Shown: positions 18,292 to 29,770, counted from the stretch's first letter. The stretch: 64,000 nt of DNA from Thermogymnomonas acidicola JCM 13583 (GCF_001316105.1 NZ_BBCP01000010.1:1-64000), one strand, 5' to 3'. Notes: generated from the sequence alone by a model not told the origin. A program made the numbers and translations.

Positions 18292-18379
18292 GCGGAGGTT
18301 GTCGAGCCAGGTTAAAGGCGATGGATTTAGGGTCCATTCCCGCAGGGGGGGTTCGCCGGTTCAAATCCGGCCCTCCGCA
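18292..18379 (+). tRNA. tRNA-Leu (anticodon UAG) with G7 in the variable arm
   Basis: Acceptor GCGGAGG/CCTCCGC with discriminator A, D arm with GCCAGG-TTAAAGGC, anticodon stem ATGGA/TCCAT with loop TTTAGGG (anticodon UAG, reads CUA), a long class II variable arm and T arm GCCGG-TTCAAAT-CCGGC. The variable arm reads CCCGCA followed by seven G (18345-18351). A run of four would give the usual short stem, so the seven-base tract affects an RNA gene too. No intron, no encoded CCA. Confidence 0.88.
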
Positions 18380-18394
18380 ATCCGTATCGGAGAG

Positions 18395-18737
18395 AGGTAG
18401 TGGAGCAGCTTTAGCTTTCCACTATAGCATCTCCACGCTGAAATTTTCAGGCTCTCCTTACACACCTCTTCCGCAAAAACGAAAAAATATTGGCTCTGCA
18501 GTTAATCCTGTTTCAGTGGTAATAAAAGAGAATTATAAAAGTGAAAAAAATACTAATATCAATGCTGGAGCAGGGGGGGAGCTACTGCTTTGAACGCTTC
18601 TTACAAACTTTAAGAGGCAGACCCTGCTTTATCTTCTGTTGCCTATACCAGATTGTGCTCTTGTTATTCCCTGTTAGTTTGGTGTTCAGCATCTTCTCTC
18701 TACACTCTTTATTGTCTCCTCTGACTTTTTCAAATGG
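18395..18737. other. A/T-rich gap with no convincing gene
   Basis: About 340 bases of clearly lower G+C than the surroundings, between tRNA-Leu and the MFS fragment. A GTG-started open frame at 18541-18783 begins with a Lys/Ile-rich start (VKKILISMLEQ) and a Leu/Phe/Ser-rich hydrophobic stretch, but I cannot tie it to a family. It may be decayed coding sequence of the same transporter as the fragment that follows. Confidence 0.4.
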
Positions 18738-19138
18738 GATAACATCGGGGTGGGAATCAACCAGGCATTCGCCTGGACTATGACGGTCACCGCAGGCCTG
18801 GATCTGAGCATGAGCACTTCCAGGGGCTTTACCACGGTATTGAACGACGCCGCCGGCTACATAGTGCAGGCACCGCTGGTACCATCACGGGCTATATGGC
18901 TGCGTCATACGGGCTAAAGGAGGCTTCTTTTCTGTTTGGAACTGTTGTTGTATTGACGGCCGTTGTAATCACAACACTTGCAGTCAGTGATACAGATCTA
19001 CCTCCAATCCCGGGGGGGCCTTCTGTAACGGATTATGGGCCTGGGTCTCAATATACTCCTCATCCGGGTGGGGGGGAGATGGTGGCAGGTCGCGCCGGCA
19101 ACTTGCCTTCGGTGTTTCCAGCACGTTATCTTGGCTGA
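18738..19138 (+). pseudogene. C-terminal fragment of an MFS transporter
   Basis: Reads NIGVGINQAFAWTMTVTAGL, LSMSTSRGFTTVLNDAAGYI, then after a break at about 18879 (GGG shortened to GG) GTITGYMAASYGLKEASFLF and VVVLTAVVITTLAV. These are the last two or three membrane segments of a major-facilitator protein. The rest of the transporter is absent upstream, where the sequence is A/T-rich. It is followed by a Pro/Gly-rich tail to a TGA. Most likely a truncated remnant adjacent to a tRNA gene, a common integration point. Confidence 0.55.
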
Positions 19139-19314
19139 CACTACAGAAGAAAGTGTGTTTCCAGTGTGCCAGACCGCTCCAATCTCACCGGCAATCATCC
19201 CTATCCTGAGAGCCAGATAGGTTCCTGTGAAAGTCATGTTGTCATCCGTTGGGCACCGTCTGGGCAAAGCGTGCACACCGCACACAAACTTATACCTGGC
19301 ATGGATGTATGCAC

Positions 19315-20175
19315 ATGGAACCCGAGGTTCTCTTCAGGAAGGTAGATGTACTCGGTGAGGGCTCGACATACGATGAGAGGAGGAGGCGGGTCTACTGTTG
19401 ATATAAAGGGGCGAAAATTCCACTACCTATCTCTCGGGGCTTCCGAGATGAGGACCTTCCAGTCCAAGGGGATGATATCGTCCATTGTACCAACCACCGG
19501 CGAGGAGATGGCCGCCACAGTGGACCACGGCCTCTACCTGATCGACGAGTCAGGGGGGGTCACAGGCTCCTGCTCGAGGTCGAAAAGGACCAAGGGGGGG
19601 CCACAAGGTTCAATGATGGAAAGGCAGACCCATTCGGCAACTACGTTGCAGGCACCATGGACCTGGAGGAGAGGAGGCCCATCGGCTCGCTCTACGTTAT
19701 CTCCGGGAGCACGGCAAGGCGCATCCTAAGTGGCCTGGTCATATCCAACGGGATCGCCTGGGACACTGGGAGGAGAGTGTTCTACCACATAGATACACCG
19801 AGGAGAAAGGTTGATGCTTATTCCTACGACAGCAGCATGAACATTGAGTGGCTCGGCACTGCAGTGGACTTCAGGAACGAAAACGGGAATCCAGACGGAA
19901 TGACGATAGACGCCGACGGGAACCTCTGGGTTGCCCACTGGGGGGGTGGCAGCAGGGTATCTGTCCACGACCCGGAGAGGAAGAGGAAGGTCGATGAGAT
20001 AGTCTTCCCCGCAAAGAACATAACATCCTGCGTCTTTGCCGGGGGGGACGGGCTGAGCGATCTCTACGTGACGTCAGCATCCTCCAATGAGCCTGGGGGG
20101 GACATGGGCGGGAGTCTGTTTGTGGTGCACACGGACTATGAGGGCTCCAGGACGTTCAGGTTCAGGGTACCCTGA
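19315..20175 (+). CDS. SMP-30/gluconolactonase family protein, frameshifted
   Basis: A six-bladed beta-propeller of the SMP-30/gluconolactonase/LRE family, about 280 residues, which hydrolyses sugar lactones with a divalent metal. Visible: the start MEPEVLFRKVDVLGEG with the metal-ligand Glu, RFNDGKADPFGNYVAGTM (Asn and Asp near the metal), VISNGIAWD and NPDGMTIDADGNLWVAHWGG with the second Asp. In Thermoplasmata this fits the non-phosphorylative Entner-Doudoroff route. Breaks at about 19393, 19556-19567 (G7 followed by a lost G in ACAGGGCTC) and 19595-19601. A TATA (aacttatacc) 25 nt before the ATG implies a leaderless start. Confidence 0.82.
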
Positions 20176-20714
20176 CCGTTACGTTGAACCCAGGCGCCGG
20201 CCAGATAGGCCCACTGGCGCAACAAGCCAGATTCAATTGTTGCAGCATTCAGCTTTCAGCGCCACTGAATCTCCCGTGCCGGAATGAGACGTTCGCCCGG
20301 CATTTCCCTTGCCCTTCATCTCCAGGTGCCTGGGCTAAGGTACGGCGGTGCGGGGGGCCACCCTGTGCACTGCTCCCCCCCACGCCACTTTGGCCCGGCA
20401 CATGGCACCACGGTGTGTATATGTCTATGGCATGGCCCGGCCACGAACCAGATGCGGGTTTGGGTGGCAGGTGAGGCTCCCGGATACGGAGCCCAAATGC
20501 CGTTGCTGCAACTCCCAACCCTGCCGGAGGCCGCGGTGTGTGCCCAGCCCATGGGTAATGTAATGCGGACCATATCCGGACCGGATCCGGTCTTCCAGGC
20601 CATCTGTAATGACACCTGTCTTCGAAACGGTGGCCGTGGAAGTGCGGGAGTGGCACCGGTCATGCCCTGCAGGGGGGGCTCCAGGAACTCCATGCTTACA
20701 GGCACCGCACCATC
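20176..20714. other. 540-nt gap without a recognisable gene
   Basis: Between gluconolactonase and the convergent acyl-CoA synthetase. The six frames give only shadow-like, Pro/His/Cys-rich translations. There is a hyphenated palindrome ATCCGG-A-CCGGAT at 20574-20586 and several G/C tracts. No TATA-plus-start combination or known RNA motif was seen. It could be decayed sequence or an unrecognised structured RNA. Confidence 0.4.
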
Positions 20715-22302
20715 TTAATCAGGTCTGCTCCCTGGCTGTGCTTTCCCAGGCTGTTGTGACAGCGCTGCCCTTAGCGCCTTCTTGTCTATCTTTCCTGTTC
20801 CAGTCATAGGCATGCTCTCGACCCGGATGAAACGCTCCGGGATCCACCACTCCCTGATCAGGCCCCTGGAGGCGAGGTCTCTGAGGTGGGATACAATCAC
20901 TTCATCACCAACCCTCAAGCTATCACTTGTCCGGTACACTGCAACCGGCCTCTCGCCCCCCCACCTCTCGTCCGGCACTCCTATCACCGCAACATCGCTG
21001 ATACCGTCTATCTCCGATATGTAGTACTCGAGGAGTGCGCTGGGTATGAACTCGCCACCGCTCTTGATCAGATCTCTGATCCTGTCCCTTATTCTTATCC
21101 TGCCATCTCCCGTTATCTCTGCAGAGTCCCCCCCTGGTAGAACCAGTCACCCCCCCTGTATGCCTTTTCCTCATGCACATTGAAGTAACCGTCCGGTAAC
21201 CAGGGTGCCCTGAAACCCCAGCTCACTCCCGTCTCCACCGATCTGGAAATCTGTGAACACCAGTGGCGTGACCGCATTCACCGCGTCAGCGTTCCTTGAG
21301 GGCAGGTCATCCATGATTTCCGAGGTGCCTATGCCGGCAGCAAGGCCATCGGTGAAGCCATAGATCCCCGCCAGCTCTATTGAGTGCTCCGAAGCAAACC
21401 TCAGTATGCTGGAGGGTATGGCGGACCCCCCTATGAGCACCTTCATACCATCAAGTGAGTCCCTGTCATATGAAGTGAGTGCGCTGAACATGGTGGGGGG
21501 GACCATGCTCATCCAGGTGGCACCTGATCTCTTGATCAGTTCAGACGTTGTTCTCGGGTCGAAGCGGCCGCCCAGGACGTAGTTCGAGCCTATCAGGGTG
21601 GATATGTACAGCGTGCCCCAGGACCACAGGTGGAAAAACGGGATCAGGGAGAACACAGTATCAGAAGAGGTGAGCCTGGAGGGGGGGCCCGGAAAGGCCG
21701 AAAGGCCTGTTTCCATAGCCCACACGGTCAGCACAATATCCCTGTGCCTGTACCTAACTCCCTTGGGCTTTCCAGTCGTGCCGCTTGAGAAGAGGACAGA
21801 GGCCACCCTTGTTTCATCCAGTTCCGGGAGTCCTGTCTCCCCCCCATTCCCATGGGAAAGGTCCTGTCCTGTGGCCTCATCGATGGACATGCAGAACTCA
21901 TCCTTTACGAGGCCTGCGGACACTGCAGCCTCTGCCAGGCCCTTGAAAGGGGGAGAATAGAGGAGGCAGCTGCTCCCCCCCGCCTCCCTCATGGATGAGA
22001 GTACCTGTCCGGTGGGCTGCCTCACATCCACTGGGTGGACTATGTTTCCAGAGATTGGCACAGCATAGAGGAGCTGCGCGAACTGCATGGAATTCCAGTC
22101 CATCACTGACACGACCCTGTCCTGGCCCAGCAGCCTGTGGAGCCCCCCCCGCAACCCCCCCCACCGCCGCCTCGTAGAATTCACCGTATCCGGTTTTCAC
22201 CCTCCCATCCGTCAGGTACCTGTGCCCCCCCGAGGTCAGCAGCGTCTTCAGGAACAGCTTGTCCAGCGTCAGGCCGGTGTTGCGCAGTTTTGTATGATCC
22301 AT
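20715..22302 (-). CDS. AMP-forming acyl-CoA synthetase, frameshifted
   Basis: Member of the ANL superfamily that activates carboxylic acids to acyl-CoA through an acyl-adenylate. Motifs in order: the P-loop-like FSSGTTGKPKGV, MVPPTMFSAL, GSAIPSSIL, the A5 region GIYGFTDGL (family YGxTE, here TD), the hinge region around DRIRDLIKSGGEFI, PDERWGERPVAV, and the catalytic Lys in TGTGKIDKKALR. About 510 residues after joining. Breaks near 22145-22165 (C8 and C7 runs), near 21200 and near 20957. ATG at 22302 has a TATA (ttgatatac) 25-30 nt upstream. Substrate probably a medium or branched fatty acid; not determinable. Confidence 0.85.
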
Positions 22303-22535
22303 GGTATACACAATTGGGCAAAGCGTATATCAAACTTTAGGGATTTTTGAAGAGCCTGCACCGAGCCGCGCCACATGCTCACTGGGGTCTGCGCTTGCCC
22401 TGCGCAGTTATCAGAGTGGCATGTGTTCCGATCCAGAGCCGTCCATATGATTCATTTCAGCCGCAATTTCCGAAGGTACGTCCACCCGTGCGGTTCACGG
22501 TTTTTTATCTCACCGGGACATGGGGCCGCATGCAC

Positions 22536-24060
22536 ATGGTACCAAGGGTCATGTCAACGCAGCACCCAGATAACGCCTCTCCACCATGGTGGCAGGCAGA
22601 TGCAGTGATCCAGGGCGATGGAGAGGTGGAGGAGACGTTCCGCTCGTATTCAGAGCTTGGCGTTGACGAGGCGATGTGGGACGCTGAGGGAAAGGACGTC
22701 GATTACCATGTTGTGAGGAAGATTCTCTCCAGGTACCCTGACTTCTTCAGGGAAAGGGAGCTCGGCAGGGACCTGTTCCTGACATACAGGATACCAAACG
22801 CGAGCATCGAGGGCCCTGAGAGGAAGGTCGTGATGGAGACCCTGGAGAGTATACCAGTGAGCCATGACGTTGCGAGCAGGTTCTATGAGAGGAAGGTTTC
22901 CCCCCCGGTTTTCCAGGTGATAATACCATTCACCACAAGCTCGAAGGATCTGATATCAGTCCTGAGCTACTACAGGAAGGTGGTCGTGGGAAAGGGCAGG
23001 ATTAGCCTGGACAGCGGAATGACCGTTGATGAGTGGATCGGCGATTCAGAGCCGAAGCAGATCGACATAATCCCACTCATAGAGGACATGCCCTCGGTCC
23101 TGAAAATAAGGGAAATCGTGCAGGAGTACGTGAGGTTTGCATACCCCAAGTACATGAGGGTGTTCATTGCAAGGTCGGACCCCCCCGCGATGAACTACGG
23201 TTTCATCTCCGCCACGCTGCTTGCAAAGTACGCCGTGCACGAGATCCACAGGATGTCCGAGGGCATGGGGGGATACCCTTCTACCCCCCCATACTCGGGG
23301 CGGGAACATCAGTCTTCAGGGGGGGTAGCTGGTGCCCGGGAACGAGAAAAGGGTTATGGACGAGTACAGGGGGCTACCATACCTTCACCGCACAGTCTGC
23401 ATTCAGGTACGACTATGGGAGGGACGAGGCCAGGAGTGCCGTGGAATCACTTATGAGGAACGTGGTGAAGGAGCCCATGCCGGTGGACGCCGTGCAGCTC
23501 CGTAAGGTGCTTGAGCCATATGTTGCCAGGTACCAGAGGATGCTCGAGAGCATAGCAGGCCTGATCAACGTGTGTGCCCGGTATATTCCGCCCAGGCGCT
23601 CCAGGAAGCTCCACATAGGCCTCTTCGGTTACAGCAGGAACCAGGGCGGCATCGTGCTGCCCAGGGCGATCACATTTGTGGCAGCACTTTACAGCATGGG
23701 CCTCCCACCTGAGGTATTCGGCATATCAGCCTCCAGGAAATGGGCGATGGTGATGTGGATTTCATAATGTCCACTTACCGTGGCCTCAGGGAAGACCTCT
23801 CTGCTGCTGCCGGCCTCTTCAACTGGGATGCCCTGGACATACTCGGTGGATCGCTCAAGGACGAGTTCAGGGGCATGCTCCTCGAGGACCTCAGGTACCT
23901 GCAGGACACCCTCGGCATCAAGCCGGGCCCGCAGGACTATGCGACGAAGAAGCACGCCCTCCTGTCCTCCCTCTTCCTGATCTCCATGCAGTCCGGCCAC
24001 GATGATGAGGCAAGGTCCGCTGTCCTTGAGATGGCAAGGGCGAGGAGGACTCTCGGTTGA
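22536..24060 (+). CDS. ppcA: archaeal-type phosphoenolpyruvate carboxylase, frameshifted
   Basis: Archaeal PEPC, which adds bicarbonate to PEP to form oxaloacetate for anaplerosis. The diagnostic N terminus MVPRVMSTQHPDNASPPWW is present, then LFLTYRIPNASIEG, IPLIEDMPSVLKI, MRVFIARSDPPAMNYG, the PILGAGTSVFRG active-site block (in a shifted frame), FGYSRNQGGIVLPRAITF, and the C-terminal KKHALLSSLFLISMQSG. Length about 500 residues is typical for the short archaeal type. Breaks between 23265 and 23380 around three G/C runs, and at about 23745-23755. ATG at 22530 is an alternative start; a TATA (ttttttatct) lies 28-35 nt upstream. Confidence 0.9.
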
Positions 24061-24224
24061 CATGATATCAAGGAAACCGCACGTTTGCTATCGCGAAGAA
24101 AGAAGTAGTTGAGAAATGTGATCTGAAATTCTAATAAATCAATTTTTCATTGACAGAGTGTCAGAAAGTTCTGCAAAAAATTAAATAGGGTCGCGTAAAT
24201 GCGAAACACTATCATGCAGGGTAA

Positions 24225-25628
24225 GTGGCTTGGAATCACGCAGCAGCATGCGCAGCCATTATAGCGGCCCTTTTTTACCTGAGCATGCTGTTCGGCCCAA
24301 AGGCTACGTCAGGCAACTTGGTCACGGGTAGCAGCTGGCTCAACACAGGGAACAACTCCTGGATGATGATCGCCGGTACGCTGGTGGGCCTGCAGAGCAT
24401 ACCGGGTGTGGCCCTGTATTATGCGGGACTTACCAGGAGGAAGCACGCGGTCAACACCTCGCTGATGGTCTTCTACGCATTCGCCTGTGTCCTGATTGTC
24501 TGGGTTGCGGTGGCATACAGGATGGCATTCGGGCCCGGCTCCCTGCTCACTGTCCACGGCTACTCTGTACTCGGCACCCCAGCACCGTCGCTCTCCGGAT
24601 ACTTTCTGGGCATGCAGTCAGCGTATGGCCCGGGCGGCTCCCTGCTCTCCATCCCCAACGCAACGTTCATCTTCTTCCAGTTCGTCTTCGCGGCAATAAC
24701 GCCAGTGCTGATAGTAGGCGGCGTAATTGAAAGGATGAACTTCAGGGCGTGGATGCTCTACGTCCCGATGTTCACGGTTCTGGTTTATGCTCCTCTGGCC
24801 TACTGGCTCTTCGCCGGTGGCTGGCTGGCACAGATGGGTGCTGTGGACTTCTCGGGCGGGTATGTAATACACCTGGACGCCGGCGTCTCCGCACTCGCAG
24901 CGGCCATGATGGTGGGCCCAAGGGTTAGGAAGGCTCAGGCCATGAGGCACACAACATGATGCTCGTCCTGGCCGGCACAGGCCTCATCTGGCTCGGCTGG
25001 AACGGGTTCAACGGTGGCGACCCTGGAGGCGCAACGATAGATGCGAGCATAGCCGTACTGAACACAAACCTGGCCGCGGCCGTGAGCACGGTCACATGGA
25101 TGGCAATGGACCAGCTCCTCAGGGGCAAGCCGTCGCTCATAGGTGCAACGACAGGTGCCATAACCGGACTGGTCGCGATAACTCCGGCTGCTGGGTACGT
25201 GAACGGCCTGGGTGCCATTGCCATCGGCATTGCCGCAGGCACTGTGCCCTGGTTCTTCCTGAACAGGGTGGAGCCGAAGATGGGCATAGACGATTCACTG
25301 GGCGTGTTCAGCAGCCATGCCATCTCGGGCCTGGTTGGTGGAATACTGACCGGTGTCTTTGCTGACCCTGCGGTGACGGCTACATAGAGCCTGGCCTCAG
25401 GGGGGGCGCCTGTACGGGAACCCATCGCTCCTCCTGGTCCAGGTCTTCTCAGGCGTATTCGTCATGGGCTACGTGTTACTCGCCAACCTGGGCATCCTGA
25501 AGCTGATCTCGCTGTTCGTGCCCCCCCTCAGGGCGGACGAGGCCAGCGTGCACCACGGGGACATTGCTGCCCATGGGGAGGTGGCGTACGCGGAGGAGGT
25601 GCACATTGAAAGGCTGGAGGACACGTGA
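24225..25628 (+). CDS. amtB: ammonium transporter, frameshifted
   Basis: Amt/MEP ammonium channel of about 465 residues with eleven membrane segments. Landmarks: [88 protein letters not shown], then [16 protein letters not shown], and [18 protein letters not shown] containing the pore His. The first break (near 24947) fits a lost C in AGGCCACAC; a second lies around 25385-25405 with a G7 run. An ATG at 24214 is out of frame but better spaced to the TATA (aaattaaat), so the true start may be there. No glnK follows; glutamate synthase genes do. Confidence 0.9.
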
Positions 25629-25703
25629 TACGAAATACGTATTCACTCACCATTTTACGTATCGGCCAAGTTAATTTTAAATAACATGAGAAAATAGACC
25701 ATC

Positions 25704-27034
25704 GTGCAAGATAGTGTCAATCAGCTACGCACATTCCTCAGGCTGCCAGAGCAGAAGCAGAATGAGTTCTGGAGCACGTGGCGGATTGAACATATCCGTT
25801 TCATGTCAAAAAACGCCAGGAGTGACGGGACGATATTCGTACCGGATAGTGAGAGAACCGGAAGGCTCCTCGACCGTCTCCGTGTCCGCACAGGTGGCGG
25901 CCCAGTAAAGGACCCGGAAACGGGCATGAGGTTCCTCAACTCCCTTGACCTATCCATGCCTGTTTATCTTGGCGACATGTCCTTCGGCGCGCTTTCTGGG
26001 GGGGTCCCGAACATAGCCATCGCCAGGGCTGCGCAGATAGAATCTGTGGTCGCGGGCACCGGTGAGGGTGGGCTGCTCCCTGAGGTATCGGGCATACCGA
26101 ACATCACGGTGCAGTGGGCTTCCGCCAGGTTTGGGGTGACCGCTGACACCCTGTCAAAGGCTCCGCCATAGTCATAAAGATAGGGCAGGGGGGGGCGAAG
26201 CGGGAATAGGGGGCACCTGCCTGCGTCCAAGGTCACAGAGGCCATATCCCGGGCCAGGAGGATACCCCGTGGGCATCGACGCCATATCACCGGCACCGCA
26301 CCACGACATATACTCCATAGAGGACCTTGGGCGAAGGATAAGGCAGCTCCGCACCATGACAGGGAAGCCGGTCCTGGTGAAGGTAGCGGCAACCAACTAC
26401 ATTCCCTACATAGCGCTGGGTGTGGCCAGGATGGGAGGTGCCGGAATAATAATAGATGGTTATGGAGCCGGTACGGGGGCCGCCCCCCCCGGAGGTGGTC
26501 AGGAACAACATAGGTCTTCCTGTTGAGGTGGCAGTTGCCTCCGCCCACAATGCCCTGGTCTCTGAGGGGCTCAGGGACAGATTCCTGGTGATTGCCGGTG
26601 GGAGGATAAGCACGCCGGAGGACATGTTCAAGCTCATGGCCCTGGGCGCAGACATGGCTGTTCTGGGCACGGCAACTCTTATAGCGATGGGCTGCGTGAT
26701 GGTGCACAGGTGCCACCTGGGCTTCTGCCCTGCACTGATCACCAACAGGCTATCGGACAGGAGGGGGGGCAGCCTCTCCCTCGAATTTGCCACAGGTTCC
26801 GTGGTGAACTTCCTCAGGGGGGGCTGGCGCGACGAGATGTGCAGGATCATGGAGGCCTCTGGCGTGGCATCGCTGGAGGAGGTGGTGGGGAACAGGTCGC
26901 TCCTGAAGCCCTCCGGGATCCTGGACACCGAGGCATCCCTGATAGGCCTGGAGGAAGATGTCCCCCCCTCTGAATTCCCACCTCTCCCAGTGCAGGTACC
27001 GCTCCCCCCCAGCACATGGAGGAGCACATACTAA
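25704..27034 (+). CDS. glutamate synthase FMN/3Fe-4S domain protein, frameshifted
   Basis: The FMN-binding synthase domain of glutamate synthase as a separate protein. Motifs: [47 protein letters not shown] (in the shifted frame), [57 protein letters not shown], and the 3Fe-4S cysteines in [18 protein letters not shown] (C-x5-C-x4-C). Ammonia made by the amidotransferase is added to 2-oxoglutarate here. Breaks around 26170-26210, 26270 and 26484-26491 (C8). The GTG start has a TATA (taattttaaat) at leaderless distance. The ferredoxin-type N-terminal extension of some archaeal forms is absent. Confidence 0.85.
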
Positions 27035-27835
27035 GGCTCTCGGGACTCTCCGGGAACTCACCTGCCCACCCACCCATATCGAGCATGGGGAGCAACACTG
27101 ATCCCCCCCACGTGTCCGGAACGCAGAAGCTACTGGACTACCTGCGCATAGACGGTGCACAGGTCACAAGGCCAAGCGTGGATCCCTACAGGGAGGAGAT
27201 AGACACCTCTGTGAAGCTGAGGGGGTGGCCCCCCCTGCATCTCCATCCCCCCCTGCTTCACTGTTGCATCACCTGCGGAAGCTTCCTCGCCCTACATGGA
27301 CATGGTGTCCAGGTCAATGCAGGTCCCTGTGCTGAAGGGGCAGAGACTGGAACTAAGCACATGGTGCACGGATGTGGAGTACCTCTCCACTGACTGGAGG
27401 CAGCAGATCCTGGACGCCCTGGACGAGGGGGGGAGGCGCTTCTTCGTCGTGCAGGAAAGAGACGAGCCGGCGCCGCTGGTGGTTGCGCGCATAGACGAGT
27501 GGCTCACGGAACACAGGGTGCGCGGGGATGCCTTCATACTGGCCATAAGCGATGGTGTCCACTGTGCCGAGGATGTCTTCAAGATGGTCTGCCTGGGCGC
27601 CGATCTCGTTTCTATAAACGTCCCGGTGGACGTGGTGGTGTCAAAGGGCGGCACCACGGAACACATAGAGAACCTGCTGGCAGGCATACAGAAGGAGATA
27701 TCTCTCCTCTCAGGGGCAGCCGGCGTAACCTCTGTGGGGAGGTCGCTGAGGGGGAGCAGGGAGCTGCTCCGTGCCGTGGGCCTCCCCCCCACGGAAGTGT
27801 GCCAGTCACTGGGCGTAAAGGCGGGTGGTGAGTGA
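27016..27835 (+). CDS. glutamate-synthase FMN-domain-like half protein, frameshifted
   Basis: A second, shorter FMN-barrel-like protein overlapping the end of the previous gene. The N-terminal part contains [19 protein letters not shown]. The C-terminal part contains [20 protein letters not shown] and [20 protein letters not shown], which parallel the DV-K-LGAD block of the full FMN domain. The 3Fe-4S cysteines are missing. It may be a duplicated half that helps assembly, or a partner for another amidotransferase. A break lies near 27230-27250 among C runs. The stop overlaps the ATG of the next gene (TGATG), indicating coupling. Confidence 0.6.
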
Positions 27836-29770
27836 TGCACGTACCGGTTTCCCCCCCAGGCGCATGCGGTATACTGGCCGTGTTCGATCCTGAATCTCCA
27901 GTGAGCGGTGCTGAGGTGTTGGACGCCATAGGCTGCATATCGTACAGGGGGGGGAGCAACCTGGGCGCCGGGTTCTCCTACTTCGAGGACACAGACAGGG
28001 TCACGCTGCAGGCCTTTGCCTCCAGCATGCGTGCCCTCCACAGGGCCCGGGGTTTCATACCGCGCCACTGGGAAATAGAGTTTGAGAGGGCACTGCACCT
28101 GAGGGGGGGCGTGTCGGGGTAACACGTTCCTGTGGGAGATGAGCGTCGTCACTGACGATGGGGGGGAAGCGGAGATTGAGAACAGGGTTGAGGCAATAAA
28201 CTCGCTGCTCTCTCCAGAAAAGGGTGAGTGGGCACGCTTTGTGGGCGTGGGTAGGGGGGGCTGCACGTGGTCAAGGGGGGGATAGGCTTTCCATCGGACG
28301 TGGCTGGCAGCGTTCCTGGGTTCACATCAATAAAGTCGGACACCTGGCTGGCACACACCAGACAGCCCACTAACTCGCCTGGTAGTTATCCGATATTCTC
28401 CCACCCCTTCTCCTCTGTGAACATATCCGCGGTGCACAACGGTGACGTGAGCTCTTTCGGCGCCAATGTGAACGCCCTGAGGAACCTGGGCTACAGGAGC
28501 TTCGTGGGGGGGACAGACAGCGAGGTCATCGTCCGCCTGCTCTTCGTCCTGATGCACAGGTTCAGGATGCCAGCCGAAGAGGCCCTCCAAGTCCTCGCTG
28601 GCACTCACCCACTCTCGAATGAGTTCCCGGGCCTTTCCCTGGACGGCCCGTTTTCTGTGGCCTTCTCCTTCATGGAGGGAGGGATGAGGAAGATTGCGGC
28701 CGTTGCGGACAGGTCAAAGCTCAGGCCACTCCTCGTGGGGACAGATGGGGGGGGCAGGGTGGTTGTGGCCAGCGAGCTCAACCAGGTAAAGCGACTGATA
28801 GGGAACCCGGAGGTTAGGAGGCTTAAGGGTGGGGGGGAGGTGATGGTGGCTGACAGGCACGGGATCAGGTACTGTTGAGATAGACGCTTCCCTGTACGGT
28901 GCGGATGAACTGCAGGGGGGCAGTGGCTGCCAGGGCGGCTGCAGGGGGACATCAGGATCAGGGGGCGTCTCGAACCACAGGTTCCTCCTCTCCGGCATGA
29001 AGGGCCAGGTCTGTGTGGAGGTATTCGGGGACGCGGGCAACTGTTTCGCAAACCTCCTAGATGGGCCAAGGGTCACCGTGCACGGTAGCTGTGAGGACGA
29101 CCTCGCAGATACGATGCAGTCTGGAGATATAACGGTGATGGGCGATGCTGGCGATGTGGCCTGCCAGGCCATGCAAGGTGGCACAGTGGTGATTCGGGGG
29201 GGAGTGTTGGCAACAGGGCTGGCATACAGATGCGCGAGTATGGGGGGGAGAACAGGCCACTGCTCCTCGTCTTCGGTACCGCAGGGGACTACCTGGGCGA
29301 GTACATGGCGGGAGGGATCATATGCGTCCTGAACTCCGGCCTCAGCAGGCAGCCGGTGGGCCACCATGTGGGCACGGGAATGGTCGGTGGAAGGATATAT
29401 GTGAGGGGGCCGCGTGCCCCCCCTCACGCTGATAGGGCCCAGGGTGCAGACGTGGAGGGTCAGGGCCTACCTGGAAGCGCACGGCATCGCTGTGCCGGAT
29501 GGCATGGATGGGCAGTTCCAGAGCCTTGTGTCGCTCTCCTCGCTGCTCGATGGGCCGGTGTTCCAGAGGGCTGCCACTCTCTTTTTCACAGACACGGCAA
29601 TGCCGGATGTGGAATACAGGCACCTGGACGATGGTGAGGTGCATGGGAGGCTGGGCTCTGAGATTGCGCGTGCATGCAACAAATTCTCGCTTGACCCTGA
29701 GCCATACCTGAACGATACATATACTGTGATCAGTGTGAGGCAGGGACGGCATCACGGGAATGCGCCCTGA
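27835..29770 (+). CDS. glutamate synthase amidotransferase plus GXGXG domain, frameshifted
   Basis: Class II glutamine amidotransferase joined to the glutamate-synthase alpha-subunit C-terminal beta-helix. The Ntn nucleophile is Cys11 in PGACGILAVFDPES after a short propeptide. Further: YRGGSNLGAGF, WLAHTRQPTNSPGSYPIF, VHNGDVSSFG and GGTDSEVIVRLL. After a break near 28874 (an extra T) the GXGXG domain begins: VEVFGDAGNCFANLLDG, SGDITVMGDAGDVACQAM, VIRGG and VGHHVGTGMVGGRIYVRG. Further breaks at 28103-28120, 28254-28270, 28914-28960, 29210-29250 and 29418. It may be two genes (amidotransferase to about 28878, GXGXG after). It shares the operon with the FMN-domain genes. Confidence 0.78.

Noticed and set aside
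20340-20660. Cys/His/Pro-rich frames in the gap before the acyl-CoA synthetase.
   Set aside because: Several overlapping frames on both strands are equally open, as expected for GC-rich non-coding DNA.
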